Numbered from the stretch's first letter, positions 1 through 6,725 are shown. The stretch is 8,310 nucleotides of DNA from Phycisphaerales bacterium (GCA_030680655.1 JAUXUZ010000312.1:1-8310); one strand, 5' to 3'. A program made the numbers and translations. Notes: generated by a model from the sequence alone, not told the origin.

Positions 1-209
1 TGGACGGGTACACCGCTACCTCAGAGGCCCGCAAGGGCGGCGACCTCACACCCATTATCGCGCTGACGGCGCACGCGCTGCTGAGCGACCGCGACCGGTG
101 CCTGGCCGCGGGCTGTTCCGACTACCTGACCAAGCCCGTCGAACGCGCGAAGCTGATTGAAACCTGCGTTAAGTGGTGGAAGGCCGGCGCTGCGCTAGCG
201 GCGGCCTGA
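1..209 (+). CDS. Response-regulator receiver (REC) domain, C-terminal part; 5' end outside window
   Basis: The reading frame with codons starting at base 3 runs 68 codons to a TGA at 207-209. The visible residues are the second half of a CheY-like receiver domain: DGYTAT just after where the phospho-accepting Asp loop would be, the IIALTAHAL strand carrying the conserved switch Thr, and GCSDYLTKPV carrying the conserved Lys-Pro pair. The final helix (ERAKLIETCVKWW) is followed by only about nine Gly/Ala-rich residues and the stop, so REC is the last domain of the protein. The ALTAHA and GC.DYLTKP wording is typical of receivers at the C-terminus of hybrid sensor histidine kinases, though a stand-alone receiver fits equally. 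Such domains accept a phosphoryl group from a histidine kinase or phosphotransfer protein in the cytoplasm. The partner and output cannot be told because the N-terminal part is missing. The gene converges on ileS, 20 bases away. Confidence 0.9.
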   Translation, partial: DGYTATSEARKGGDLTPIIALTAHALLSDRDRCLAAGCSDYLTKPVERAKLIETCVKWWKAGAALAAA

Positions 210-238
210 GCGGCGGACTCCAAGGGTGGTTACGCCGC
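210..238. terminator. Imperfect stem-loop between convergent genes; weak bidirectional terminator candidate
   Basis: GCGGCG at 210-215 pairs with CGCCGC at 233-238, and an inner CCA/TGG (220-222 with 227-229) closes an AGGG loop. It fills the 20-base gap between the two convergent stop codons and runs 9 bases into the 3' end of ileS. There is no T-tract on either strand, so intrinsic termination is doubtful; chance pairing in GC-rich DNA is possible. Confidence 0.25.
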
Positions 239-3200
239 GCCGACGGCCTCGGCGTCGCGGTCACTGAGCATGGCGTTCGCGGGAGTGGCCTTTTCGCGAG
301 AGCGGACTGTGCCGTCGCGCTTCCATGATCGCTCGCAGCGCGGTTCGGCGCGCAGGTCGCTGATCCTTGCTTCTCCGGCCATACGGTCAGCTGCTGCGCG
401 GCTGACCCCCAGGAGGTCCGCGAGGTCGGTGGGGTTGAACCTTGCAAGCTCGCCGGTGGGGTCGGGGAGGGTGATGCCCATGTCGAGGGGGTTGTCAACA
501 CCGATCGCCTTCTTGCCTGCCTCCATGGCGGCGAGGGCTTTCTCACGCGCGGCCATAACGGCCGGCCAGCCTGCATCGGCCTGCACGCCTGTGGACGCGG
601 CGAAGTGCTCGAGGTGGACGCACGTTGTCGTGTCGGTCTCGGGCGTGTTGCGGAGGGCGCGGAAGGCTTCGTCGGCGGTGTGCGAGGTGATCGGGGCGAG
701 GAGGCGGCAGAGGGTGTCGGTGATGGTGTAGAGCGTCGCCTGGCAGGCGCGGCGGCGCCGGGAGTCGGGCTTATCGCAGTAGAGGCGGTCTTTGACCGCG
801 GCGAGGTAGACCGCACTGAGTGTGTTGTTGCAGAAGTCGAAGAGGAGGCTGGCGGCCGTACGGAAGTCGTAATTGGTGTAGGCGGTGGTGACCGCAGCGG
901 AGAGAGCGTCGAGCTGGGTGTGGGCCCAGGCATCGAGGGAGGTGGGAGCAGGTTGGAAACCTGCTCCACGCGGGTCGAAGTCGTAGAGGTTGCTGAGCAT
1001 GAATCGCAGCGTGTTGCGCACTTTGCGGTAGGCCTCGCCGGCGGAATCGAAGTAGGTGTTGTCGACCTTGACGTCGTTCTCGTAGGCGAGCGTGCTGACC
1101 CACCAGCGGAGGACATCCGCTCCGTACTTGGTCATGAGGTCTTCGACGGTGTCGCCCTTGCTCTTGCTGAGCTTCTTGCCATCCTTGCCGACCATGAAGC
1201 CGTGGGTGAGGAGCGTCTTGAACGGTGGCTTGCCGGTTGCGCCGAGCGCGGTGAGGAGGGAAAGCTGGAACCAGCCGCGGTGCTGGTCGGAGCCTTCGAG
1301 GTAAAGGTCGACTGGGGTCTCGAAGCCGCGCTCGCGCATCGCGGAATTCCACGAGGAGCCGGACTCGAACCAGACGTCGAGGATGTCGGGACCCTTGCGG
1401 AGCGAAGTGATGAGCGATGAGTCACGAGCGACGAGGTCGGACGGGGCTTGGGGGTCGCTCTTGATGTCGTAGTACTTGAGGAGTTCGGCGGGGGTGGCGG
1501 TGAACCAGATGTCGGCGCCTTGTTCGCGGACGAGCTTTGAAACCGCCTTGACGGTGGCGGCGGTCATGAAGGCCTTGTCATTGCCCTGCGCGTCCTTATA
1601 GAGGAAGGCGGGGATGGGGAGGCCCCAGGCACGCTGGCGGCTGATGCACCAGTCGGGGCGGCTCTCGAGCATGCCGCGCATGCGGTTGCGGCCCCACTCG
1701 GGGACGAAGGCTACGGCGCCCTTTTCGCCGGTGCTGTTCAGCGCCATTTCGCGTAGCGTGCCGCCGAACGGTGATGTCGCGCTGGTGAGGTTCTGGTCGA
1801 CGCCGACAAACCACTGCTCGGTGCAGCGGAAGATGACAGGCGTCTTGCTGCGCCAGTCGTGCGGGTAGCTGTGCATGAAGACGTGGTCGTGGAAGAGGTG
1901 GCCGCTGTTACGGAGATGCTCGACGATGGTGGGGTTGGCCTTCCAGATGTTCTGGGCGCGGAGCCACTCGGGCACCGTCGCGTCGTACTGCCCGTTGCCC
2001 AGGACGGGGCAGTAGATCGGGAGGTTGTTGGCGAGGCCCGCCTGGTAGTCCTCGGTGCCGTGGCCGGGTGCGGTGTGGACGAGGCCGGTGCCGTCTTCGA
2101 GGGTGACGTAGGTGGCGGGGACGACGGTGAATGCCTTTTCGGAAGCAGGTTGGAAACCTGCTCCACGCGGGGCGCCCTCGCCCTTGGAGGCGTCGACGAA
2201 CGGGTGCTTGTACTTGAGGCCGACGAGTTTGTCTCCGCTCGTCCTGGCGAGGACGACGACTTCCTCCGCCTTGGCGAGGGCGGTGACCTTCTCGACCAGT
2301 GCCGCGGCCATGACGGTGACGTTGCCGTCGACCCACACCAAGGCGTACTCGAACGCAGGATTGACGGCGATGGCGACGTTGGCGGGGAGCGTCCAGGGTG
2401 TCGTCGTCCAGATCATGAACGTGGGGCGTTGGTCGGGGCGATCGCCTGCTTCGGGTTTCCCGTCGTTGACTTCGATCTCGTCGCCTGACTGCTGCGGCTT
2501 GGCGAGGCCGAAGGCGTCATAGACAGCGTCGGTGTCGGCGGCCTCGAAGTCGACGTAGACGCTGATGTCCTGGCGGTCCTGGTACTCGAGCTCGGCCTCG
2601 GCGAGGGCGGTCTCGTTGGCGATGCTCCAGTGGACGGGCTTGAGGGCTCGGAAGACGAGGCCCCTCTCCATGAGGGTGGCGAGGACTTCGAGGGTTGCGC
2701 CCTCGAAGGACTTGCTCATGGTGAGGTAGGGGTTGGGGTAGTCGGCGAGGGTGAGCAGACGCGACATCTGGCCCTTGTGGAGATCGACGAACTTGGCCGC
2801 GTAGGCCTGGCAGGCGTTGCGGATGAACATCTTGCGCTCGGCTTCGCGAAGCGCCATCACTTCGCCGAGCTTCTTGGCTTCGGCGAGCTCGGTCATCACC
2901 TTGTGCTCGATGGGGAGGCCGTGGCAGTCCCAGCCGGGGATGTAAGGGACATCAAAGCCCATCATGCTGCGGGTGCGGACGACGAAGTCCTTGAGGCACT
3001 TGTTCATCAAGTGGCCGAGGTGGATGCTGCCGTTGGCGTAGGGGGGGCCGTCGTGAAAGGTGAAGCGGCCCTTGGGCTGGGTGCTCGCCTTGGCACGGAG
3101 AGACTCGTAGAGGCCTTTGCCCCCCACTTTGGACCAGCGGTCGAGCGAGGCTGGTTCGTTCTTGACAAGGTCGGCCTTCATGCTGAAGGCGGTCTGGGGG

Positions 3201-3289
3201 AGGTTGAGGGTGTCTTTGAAGGGGTTGCCCTTCTTCTCAGACTTGGGGGCGGGGGAAGGGGGGGCGGGTTGCGCGGGGGGGGTTGACAT
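230..3289 (-). CDS. ileS: Isoleucyl-tRNA synthetase (IleRS), class Ia
   Basis: The 1019-residue cytoplasmic enzyme charges tRNA-Ile with isoleucine using ATP and hydrolyses mischarged Val-tRNA-Ile. The class Ia Rossmann core is clear: the HIGH motif reads HLGH (90-93, after HDGPPYANGS), followed by the PGWDCHGLPIE block, and KMSKS reads KLSKS (706-710), preceded by the GSDQHRGWFQ and DVWFESGSSW blocks. The CP1 editing domain shows WTTTPWTLPAN (294-304) and HTAPGHG (405-411). It is longer than the 938-residue E. coli enzyme because of a Pro-rich N-terminal tail (1-20), a charged insertion in the editing domain (about 254-288) and two palindrome-encoded PRGAGFQPA inserts (374-382 and 773-781). 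The C-terminal zinc finger is degenerate: C985, S988, S1009 and D1012 occupy the expected CxxC...CxxC positions. The ATG at 3287-3289 is supported by AAGGA six bases upstream. No lspA follows, unlike the arrangement common in other bacteria; the gene stands alone. Confidence 0.98.
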   Translation of the reverse strand: MSTPPAQPAPPSPAPKSEKKGNPFKDTLNLPQTAFSMKADLVKNEPASLDRWSKVGGKGLYESLRAKASTQPKGRFTFHDGPPYANGSIHLGHLMNKCLKDFVVRTRSMMGFDVPYIPGWDCHGLPIEHKVMTELAEAKKLGEVMALREAERKMFIRNACQAYAAKFVDLHKGQMSRLLTLADYPNPYLTMSKSFEGATLEVLATLMERGLVFRALKPVHWSIANETALAEAELEYQDRQDISVYVDFEAADTDAVYDAFGLAKPQQSGDEIEVNDGKPEAGDRPDQRPTFMIWTTTPWTLPANVAIAVNPAFEYALVWVDGNVTVMAAALVEKVTALAKAEEVVVLARTSGDKLVGLKYKHPFVDASKGEGAPRGAGFQPASEKAFTVVPATYVTLEDGTGLVHTAPGHGTEDYQAGLANNLPIYCPVLGNGQYDATVPEWLRAQNIWKANPTIVEHLRNSGHLFHDHVFMHSYPHDWRSKTPVIFRCTEQWFVGVDQNLTSATSPFGGTLREMALNSTGEKGAVAFVPEWGRNRMRGMLESRPDWCISRQRAWGLPIPAFLYKDAQGNDKAFMTAATVKAVSKLVREQGADIWFTATPAELLKYYDIKSDPQAPSDLVARDSSLITSLRKGPDILDVWFESGSSWNSAMRERGFETPVDLYLEGSDQHRGWFQLSLLTALGATGKPPFKTLLTHGFMVGKDGKKLSKSKGDTVEDLMTKYGADVLRWWVSTLAYENDVKVDNTYFDSAGEAYRKVRNTLRFMLSNLYDFDPRGAGFQPAPTSLDAWAHTQLDALSAAVTTAYTNYDFRTAASLLFDFCNNTLSAVYLAAVKDRLYCDKPDSRRRRACQATLYTITDTLCRLLAPITSHTADEAFRALRNTPETDTTTCVHLEHFAASTGVQADAGWPAVMAAREKALAAMEAGKKAIGVDNPLDMGITLPDPTGELARFNPTDLADLLGVSRAAADRMAGEARISDLRAEPRCERSWKRDGTVRSREKATPANAMLSDRDAEAVGAA
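945..974. repeat. Palindromic repeat copy 1, in frame inside ileS
   Basis: A perfect 10-base inverted repeat (GGAGCAGGTT / AACCTGCTCC, 945-954 and 958-967) encloses a 3-base loop GGA and is followed by ACGCGGG. Bases 947-974 are identical to 2144-2171. On the ileS strand it encodes PRGAGFQPA (residues 773-781), lying between NLYDFD at the end of the catalytic core and LDAW at the start of the anticodon-binding domain, where other IleRS proteins have a variable linker. Confidence 0.9.
2142..2171. repeat. Palindromic repeat copy 2, in frame inside ileS
   Basis: This is the second copy of the 28-base identical element (2144-2171), in the same orientation as copy 1. The inverted arms are 2142-2151 and 2155-2164 around loop GGA, with one mismatch at 2143. 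It is read in the same frame as copy 1 and gives the same nine residues PRGAGFQPA (374-382), within the CP1 editing domain between the KYKHPF strand and the VTLEDGTG..HTAPGHG segment, again a loop position. Confidence 0.9.
3245..3282 (+). other. G-quadruplex-type G-run cluster over the first codons of ileS
   Basis: Five G-runs of 5, 5, 7, 3 and 8 bases are separated by spacers C, AA, C and TTGCGC, fitting the G3+N1-7 quadruplex pattern. They lie on the + strand, which is the template strand for ileS, within codons 3-15, where they encode the Pro-rich tail of IleRS. Whether the structure forms cannot be seen from sequence. Confidence 0.5.
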
Positions 3290-3295
3290 CGAGGG

Positions 3296-3300
3296 TCCTT
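3296..3300 (-). promoter_or_regulatory. Shine-Dalgarno AAGGA for ileS
   Basis: On the minus strand AAGGA is followed by six bases (CCCTCG) and the ileS ATG. It fits anti-Shine-Dalgarno pairing at normal spacing and fixes the ileS start. Confidence 0.75.
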
Positions 3301-3335
3301 GGGCGACGGCGTGGGGCCGGGAGGTAGCGGGCGGA

Positions 3336-3344
3336 TGGTATCAA
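3336..3344 (-). promoter_or_regulatory. Candidate extended -10 (TGA-TACCAT) for ileS
   Basis: The minus strand reads TTGATACCATCC. TACCAT (3341-3336) matches TATAAT at four of six positions and has TG one base upstream, an extended -10. Transcription would start near 3329 and give a leader of about 40 bases containing the Shine-Dalgarno. I see no convincing -35. The leader is too short for a T-box riboswitch. Confidence 0.35.
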
Positions 3345-3545
3345 TGGAGGGGCGGCAACGCATCGAGAGCGACGAGCCCGCTGGGGGAAAGCGTGCCGGA
3401 TGGTGGGGACCGGTCGAACGCCTCAAGCCCGGCGGGGCGAGGTAATTCGAGCCGAAATGGTCGCGGAATCGCGGTTCACGGGGGGATTATCGGCAGTTGG
3501 GCGAGGGAAGTCGAGCATGGGCGAAACCCGGGCGGGAGGGCCGCG

Positions 3546-3551
3546 TATCAC
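3546..3551 (+). promoter_or_regulatory. Candidate -10 (TATCAC) placed for a leaderless start at 3560
   Basis: TATCAC, within GTATCACT, matches four of six -10 positions and ends eight bases before the ATG at 3560, so transcription would begin at or next to the start codon. The nearest purine-rich Shine-Dalgarno-like run (GGGAGGG, ending 3540) is 19 bases from the ATG, too far. No clear -35. Confidence 0.3.
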
Positions 3552-3559
3552 TCTCCGAC

Positions 3560-5056
3560 ATGAACCACACTCTTGCCGCGTTCACTTTGCTGACTGCGTC
3601 GTTGAGCTTGCCCGTGGGGGCGCTGGCGGGGGGCGGCGACTACGCGGTGGTGGTGTCGAAGCAGACCAATGCGGACCCGGCGTGGCACAAAGTGGTTGAG
3701 GCTCTCGTCGCGAAACATCAAGGAACGGTCGTGGTGTTCGAGGGGGACATCGCAGGGGCGAGTGAGGCGCTGTCGGCGCAGATGCCGCTCTACACGGCGA
3801 TCGTGGCGCGGCCTGAGGAGCTTGGTCGCGGGTTTGTGGCGAAGACGCACCGGATGATGCGGAAGCTCGACGCAGATCCATACACCGACACGCTGTGGGG
3901 GATCGTCACGGGGTTGTCGGCTGACGACGCGCTCAAGATGGTGAGCGACGACAAGCCGCTGGTGATGAAGCGGGTGGTGAGCACGACGGGCGTGAACGGC
4001 GGGTTGTTCGAGCAGGGGTTCACGGTATCGGACGGGTCGGAGGGATCCTGGTGGCATAAAGGGGCGGATGGCAAGGACACCAGCGGCGGGACAACCGACG
4101 ATGCGGAGCGAAAGGGTGACCGGGCGGCTCTCTTCGCGCAACGGTTCGGGGAGATCATGCCGGACCTGATCGTGTCGAGCTCGCACGGGTTTGAGAACGG
4201 GATCGAGATGCCTTGGGGGCACGGGATGCTGATCGGGCGCGGCGGGGAACTGGCGATCCTGCCGCAGAACCCGCCCGGCAAGGATGGCGCGCCGGGCAAG
4301 GGGCTGGGGAAGCAGGTGAAGGTTGCCGCGTCGGAGAACCCAAAGGTGTTCCTGCCGGTGGGGAACTGCCTGGTTGGGCACATCGATGCGAAGCACTCGA
4401 AGGACTCGCTGATCCTCGCGCTGCAGCGGTCGGCGGGGGTGCGGCAGATGGTGGGTTACTCGATCGAGACGTGGTTCGGACGCGGCGGGTGGGGAACCTT
4501 GGGGCTTTTGCAGTCGCAGCCGGGGGCGATGACGGTGGCGGAGGCGTGGTTCTTCAATCAGCAGCAGATGGTGGAAGAGCTGCGGACAAAGTACCCGAAG
4601 GCGGCGGAGTTTGACTACAAATGGTCGGACAAGAGCTCGGTTGAGTCGTTTATGCGGGCGGCACAGAAGGCGGGGGTTCGCGGGGATGTGAAGGATGAGA
4701 TGGGGCTGGCGTTTGACCGGGATGTGGTGGTGCTGTACGGAGACCCGGCGTATGACGCGCGGTTGGATGGGGAGAAGTGGAAGGCGCCGTTTGAGTGGGA
4801 GTTGAAGAAGGCCAACGCGATGTGGACGCTCACTGTGAAGGGGAGCGACGCAAAGGCACTGGAAGCGTTCCATGGGCCGGTGTGTGTGCGGTTCCCGCTG
4901 CGCTGTGTTGACCCGGTGGTGGTCGGCACGCTGCCGGAGGGGACCATTCTAACGGACAACTTCTTGATTGTGCCGGATGCTGGAAGGGCGGCGGGGGCCA
5001 CGGGTGCGTTTCGAGTGGCGTTCATAGCGAAGCAGGATCGCGAGGATCTAAAGTAG
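3560..5056 (+). CDS. Putative secreted clan CD (gingipain/caspase-fold) peptidase-like protein
   Basis: The 498-residue protein starts with a likely signal peptide: a hydrophobic stretch (5-22) ending in ALA (21-23) before GGG, so export with cleavage near residue 23 is expected; the n-region lacks Lys or Arg, which is atypical. The mature part alternates hydrophobic strands and helices. Two blocks resemble clan CD cysteine peptidases: LIVSSSHGF with His209 followed by Gly, and FLPVGNCLVG with Cys270 after a hydrophobic strand, the usual His-Gly then Cys order. Further on, MVGYSIETWFGRGGWG and VVVLYGDPAYD (GDP 394-396) resemble the end of the C25 (gingipain) catalytic domain, where a GDP motif is common. 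The last 90 residues look beta-rich and may be an Ig-like cap. Family assignment is from motif resemblance only; the His-Cys spacing (61) is larger than in gingipains, and activity is unproven. A TTG at 3497 would add 21 residues ahead of the signal peptide, so the ATG at 3560 is preferred. The gene stands alone and its substrate is unknown. Confidence 0.7.
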   Translation: MNHTLAAFTLLTASLSLPVGALAGGGDYAVVVSKQTNADPAWHKVVEALVAKHQGTVVVFEGDIAGASEALSAQMPLYTAIVARPEELGRGFVAKTHRMMRKLDADPYTDTLWGIVTGLSADDALKMVSDDKPLVMKRVVSTTGVNGGLFEQGFTVSDGSEGSWWHKGADGKDTSGGTTDDAERKGDRAALFAQRFGEIMPDLIVSSSHGFENGIEMPWGHGMLIGRGGELAILPQNPPGKDGAPGKGLGKQVKVAASENPKVFLPVGNCLVGHIDAKHSKDSLILALQRSAGVRQMVGYSIETWFGRGGWGTLGLLQSQPGAMTVAEAWFFNQQQMVEELRTKYPKAAEFDYKWSDKSSVESFMRAAQKAGVRGDVKDEMGLAFDRDVVVLYGDPAYDARLDGEKWKAPFEWELKKANAMWTLTVKGSDAKALEAFHGPVCVRFPLRCVDPVVVGTLPEGTILTDNFLIVPDAGRAAGATGAFRVAFIAKQDREDLK

Positions 5057-5113
5057 ATTGAGAAGATTGGGGTGGGTGGGCCGCGGTGAGGCGGCGCTCT
5101 GCCGAAACACCAA

Positions 5114-5133
5114 GCTCGCCCAGGGCGGCGAGC
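5114..5133 (+). terminator. GC-rich hairpin after the peptidase-like gene; possible terminator
   Basis: GCTCGCC (5114-5120) pairs perfectly with GGCGAGC (5127-5133) around a six-base loop CAGGGC, 58 bases after the upstream stop codon. No T-tract follows directly; four T's occur only at 5157-5160. It could terminate the upstream transcript or be incidental. Confidence 0.3.
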
Positions 5134-5158
5134 GTGGTGGCACCCGGAGTTGAGGGTT

Positions 5159-5168
5159 TTGATACACT
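5159..5168 (+). promoter_or_regulatory. Candidate extended -10 (TGA-TACACT) for the ABC ATPase; implies leaderless mRNA
   Basis: TTTTGATACACT contains TACACT (5163-5168, four of six -10 matches) with an extended-10 TG at 5160-5161 preceded by T. The hexamer ends exactly six bases (CAGGCC) before the ATG at 5175, so RNA would start at about the A of the start codon. No Shine-Dalgarno is present, and no clear -35. Confidence 0.4.
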
Positions 5169-5174
5169 CAGGCC

Positions 5175-6725
5175 ATGATGTCGATCGGCGATGACTTTCT
5201 GGTGTGCCGCGGGATCAGCAAGCGGTTCGGACCGACACAGGCCCTCAGCGACGTCTCGGTCTCGTTCCGCGCTGGCGAAGTCCACGCGCTCATGGGGGAG
5301 AACGGGGCCGGCAAGAGCACGCTCGGCAAGGCGATCGCCGGCTTGCACCGCCCAGACACCGGCACCATCACGCTCCAGGGTCGCTCGCTGAAACTCGGCG
5401 ATGTGCACGACGCCTTCGACGCGGGCATCCGCATCGTGCACCAGGAGCTGGCGCAGTGCCCCAACCTCTCCGTTGCGGAGAACCTCTGCCTGCACTGCCT
5501 GCCCACACACGCCGGAATGATCGACCGCAAGGCGATGAACGATCGGGCCTCGCACTTGCTGGCGAAGCTCGCACCGGAGATCGACGTGGCCGCACCGCTG
5601 GGGACGCTCGCTCCGGGGCGGCGGCAGATCGTGCAGATCGCCTGCTCGCTCGACGACAGCGGCGGTGATCACAAGCCCAAAGTGATCATCTTCGACGAGC
5701 CCACCAGTTCGCTCTCGATGACCGAGGCCGACCGGCTCATGACGATCGTCCGGAGGCTCGCATCTGAGGGGCTGCTGGCGATCTATGTCTCGCACCGGAT
5801 GAACGAGATCTTCGCCTGCTGCGACCGCATCACCGTCCTCCGCGACGGCCTCTTCGTCGCCACAAGCGTGATCAACGAGATCAAGGAGGCCGATCTGGTG
5901 AGCCAGATGATCGGCCGCACGCTTGACGCCTCACGCTCTCACCGGCGCGAGGTGCCTGTGCCGGCAACGGTCCCACCGATGCTCGAGGTGCGCGGGCTCT
6001 CCTCCCCCGGAAAGCTCCGCGACGTTTCATTCAGCGTCAGGCCGGGCGAGGTGCTAGGGATCGGTGGCCTCGTCGGTGCGGGGCGTTCGGAGTTGCTCGA
6101 TGCGCTCTTCGGGCTTGACGCCCGCGCCACCGGCACGGTCAAGATCGACGGCCGGCCGCTCGCGCTCGGCCCTTCCGCAACCCCCGCCGCCGCGATCGCC
6201 GCAGCGGCCGGGTACGTACCCGAAGACCGTCGGCTGCAGGGTCTGTTCTTTCAGTTGGGCGTGGACGAGAACATCGTCAGCCCCGTCATGCACGTGCTGG
6301 CGAGGCTCGGCATCCGGAACGCGTCGAAGGAGCACACCCTCGTCACCGAGCGGATCAAGCGGCTCCACGTCAAGACCGCCTCACCCCGGTCCCTACCGGG
6401 CGAGCTCTCGGGCGGGAACCAGCAGAAGCTGTTGATCGCACGCTGGCTGGACAAGAAGACCAAGGTGCTGCTGCTCGACGAGCCGACGCGCGGCATCGAC
6501 GTTGGCACCAAAGCGGAGATCTACCGGCTGGTTCGGCAGGCCGCCAACGACGGCCTTGCGGTGGTGCTGGTGTCGAGCGAGATGCCCGAACTGCTGCTGA
6601 TGAGCGACCGGATCGCCGTGCTCTGCGAGGGCGAAGTCACTGGCGAACTCACCGGGCCGGACATGACGCAGGAGAACATCCTGCGGCTCGCGACGGCGAA
6701 GCAGGGAGCCCGCATGGTGGGCTAG
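5175..6725 (+). CDS. Sugar-type ABC transporter ATP-binding protein, tandem domains (RbsA/MglA/XylG family)
   Basis: The 516-residue protein has two ABC ATPase domains in one chain, as in the CUT2 family of monosaccharide importers (E. coli RbsA is 501 residues). Domain 1: Walker A GENGAGKST (41-49), Walker B VIIFDEP (170-176) and switch SHRMNEI. Domain 2: degenerate Walker A GLVGAGRSE with Arg304 in place of Lys, signature LSGGNQQ (411-417), Walker B VLLLDEPTRGIDVG from 431, and the VSSEMPELL.MSDRI block. The degenerate second Walker A is normal for this family. Unusual is the domain 1 signature, LAPGRRQ (145-151), with Ala-Pro where Ser-(Gly/Ile) is usual, followed by a small insertion (DSGGDHK) before Walker B. 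It should act at the inner face of the cytoplasmic membrane, driving import of a pentose, hexose or nucleoside. No permease or binding-protein gene is adjacent: upstream is a peptidase-like gene and downstream a convergent gene. Substrate is therefore unknown. Start: ATG at 5175 with another ATG at 5178; neither has a Shine-Dalgarno. Confidence 0.93.
   Translation: MMSIGDDFLVCRGISKRFGPTQALSDVSVSFRAGEVHALMGENGAGKSTLGKAIAGLHRPDTGTITLQGRSLKLGDVHDAFDAGIRIVHQELAQCPNLSVAENLCLHCLPTHAGMIDRKAMNDRASHLLAKLAPEIDVAAPLGTLAPGRRQIVQIACSLDDSGGDHKPKVIIFDEPTSSLSMTEADRLMTIVRRLASEGLLAIYVSHRMNEIFACCDRITVLRDGLFVATSVINEIKEADLVSQMIGRTLDASRSHRREVPVPATVPPMLEVRGLSSPGKLRDVSFSVRPGEVLGIGGLVGAGRSELLDALFGLDARATGTVKIDGRPLALGPSATPAAAIAAAAGYVPEDRRLQGLFFQLGVDENIVSPVMHVLARLGIRNASKEHTLVTERIKRLHVKTASPRSLPGELSGGNQQKLLIARWLDKKTKVLLLDEPTRGIDVGTKAEIYRLVRQAANDGLAVVLVSSEMPELLLMSDRIAVLCEGEVTGELTGPDMTQENILRLATAKQGARMVG

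Larger units (their letters stand above)
3290..3559. other. Intergenic region between divergent ileS and peptidase-like gene
   Basis: These 270 bases hold the ileS Shine-Dalgarno and a candidate -10 on the minus strand, and a candidate -10 directly before the start at 3560 on the plus strand. The middle (about 3350-3540) is G-rich on the plus strand and contains no convincing gene, hairpin or operator that I can see. Open frames running through it in both directions are extensions of shadows of the neighbouring genes. Confidence 0.6.

Noticed and set aside
605..1420. 271-codon plus-strand open frame inside ileS, and similar ones at 1859-2488 and 2630-3286
   Set aside because: They are Val/Glu/Gly-rich shadows of the ileS frame; the ileS protein has all class Ia motifs.
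945..2171. Palindromic repeats as CRISPR repeats or rho-independent terminators
   Set aside because: There are only two copies 1.2 kb apart, without spacers, both inside an intact reading frame; termination there would cut an essential mRNA and there is no T-tract.
3290..3340. T-box riboswitch before ileS
   Set aside because: The leader from the candidate promoter is about 40 bases, far too short for a T-box, and no T-box or specifier-loop sequence is visible.
3497..3559. TTG start giving the peptidase-like protein 21 more residues
   Set aside because: It would bury the signal peptide behind a polar segment and has no Shine-Dalgarno; the ATG at 3560 gives a standard secretory N-terminus.
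3548..4873. 441-codon open frame on the minus strand opposite the peptidase-like gene
   Set aside because: Its product is Arg/His/Pro-rich with no domain, and it is the complement of a well-supported gene with a signal peptide and motifs. Long antisense frames are expected at this GC content.
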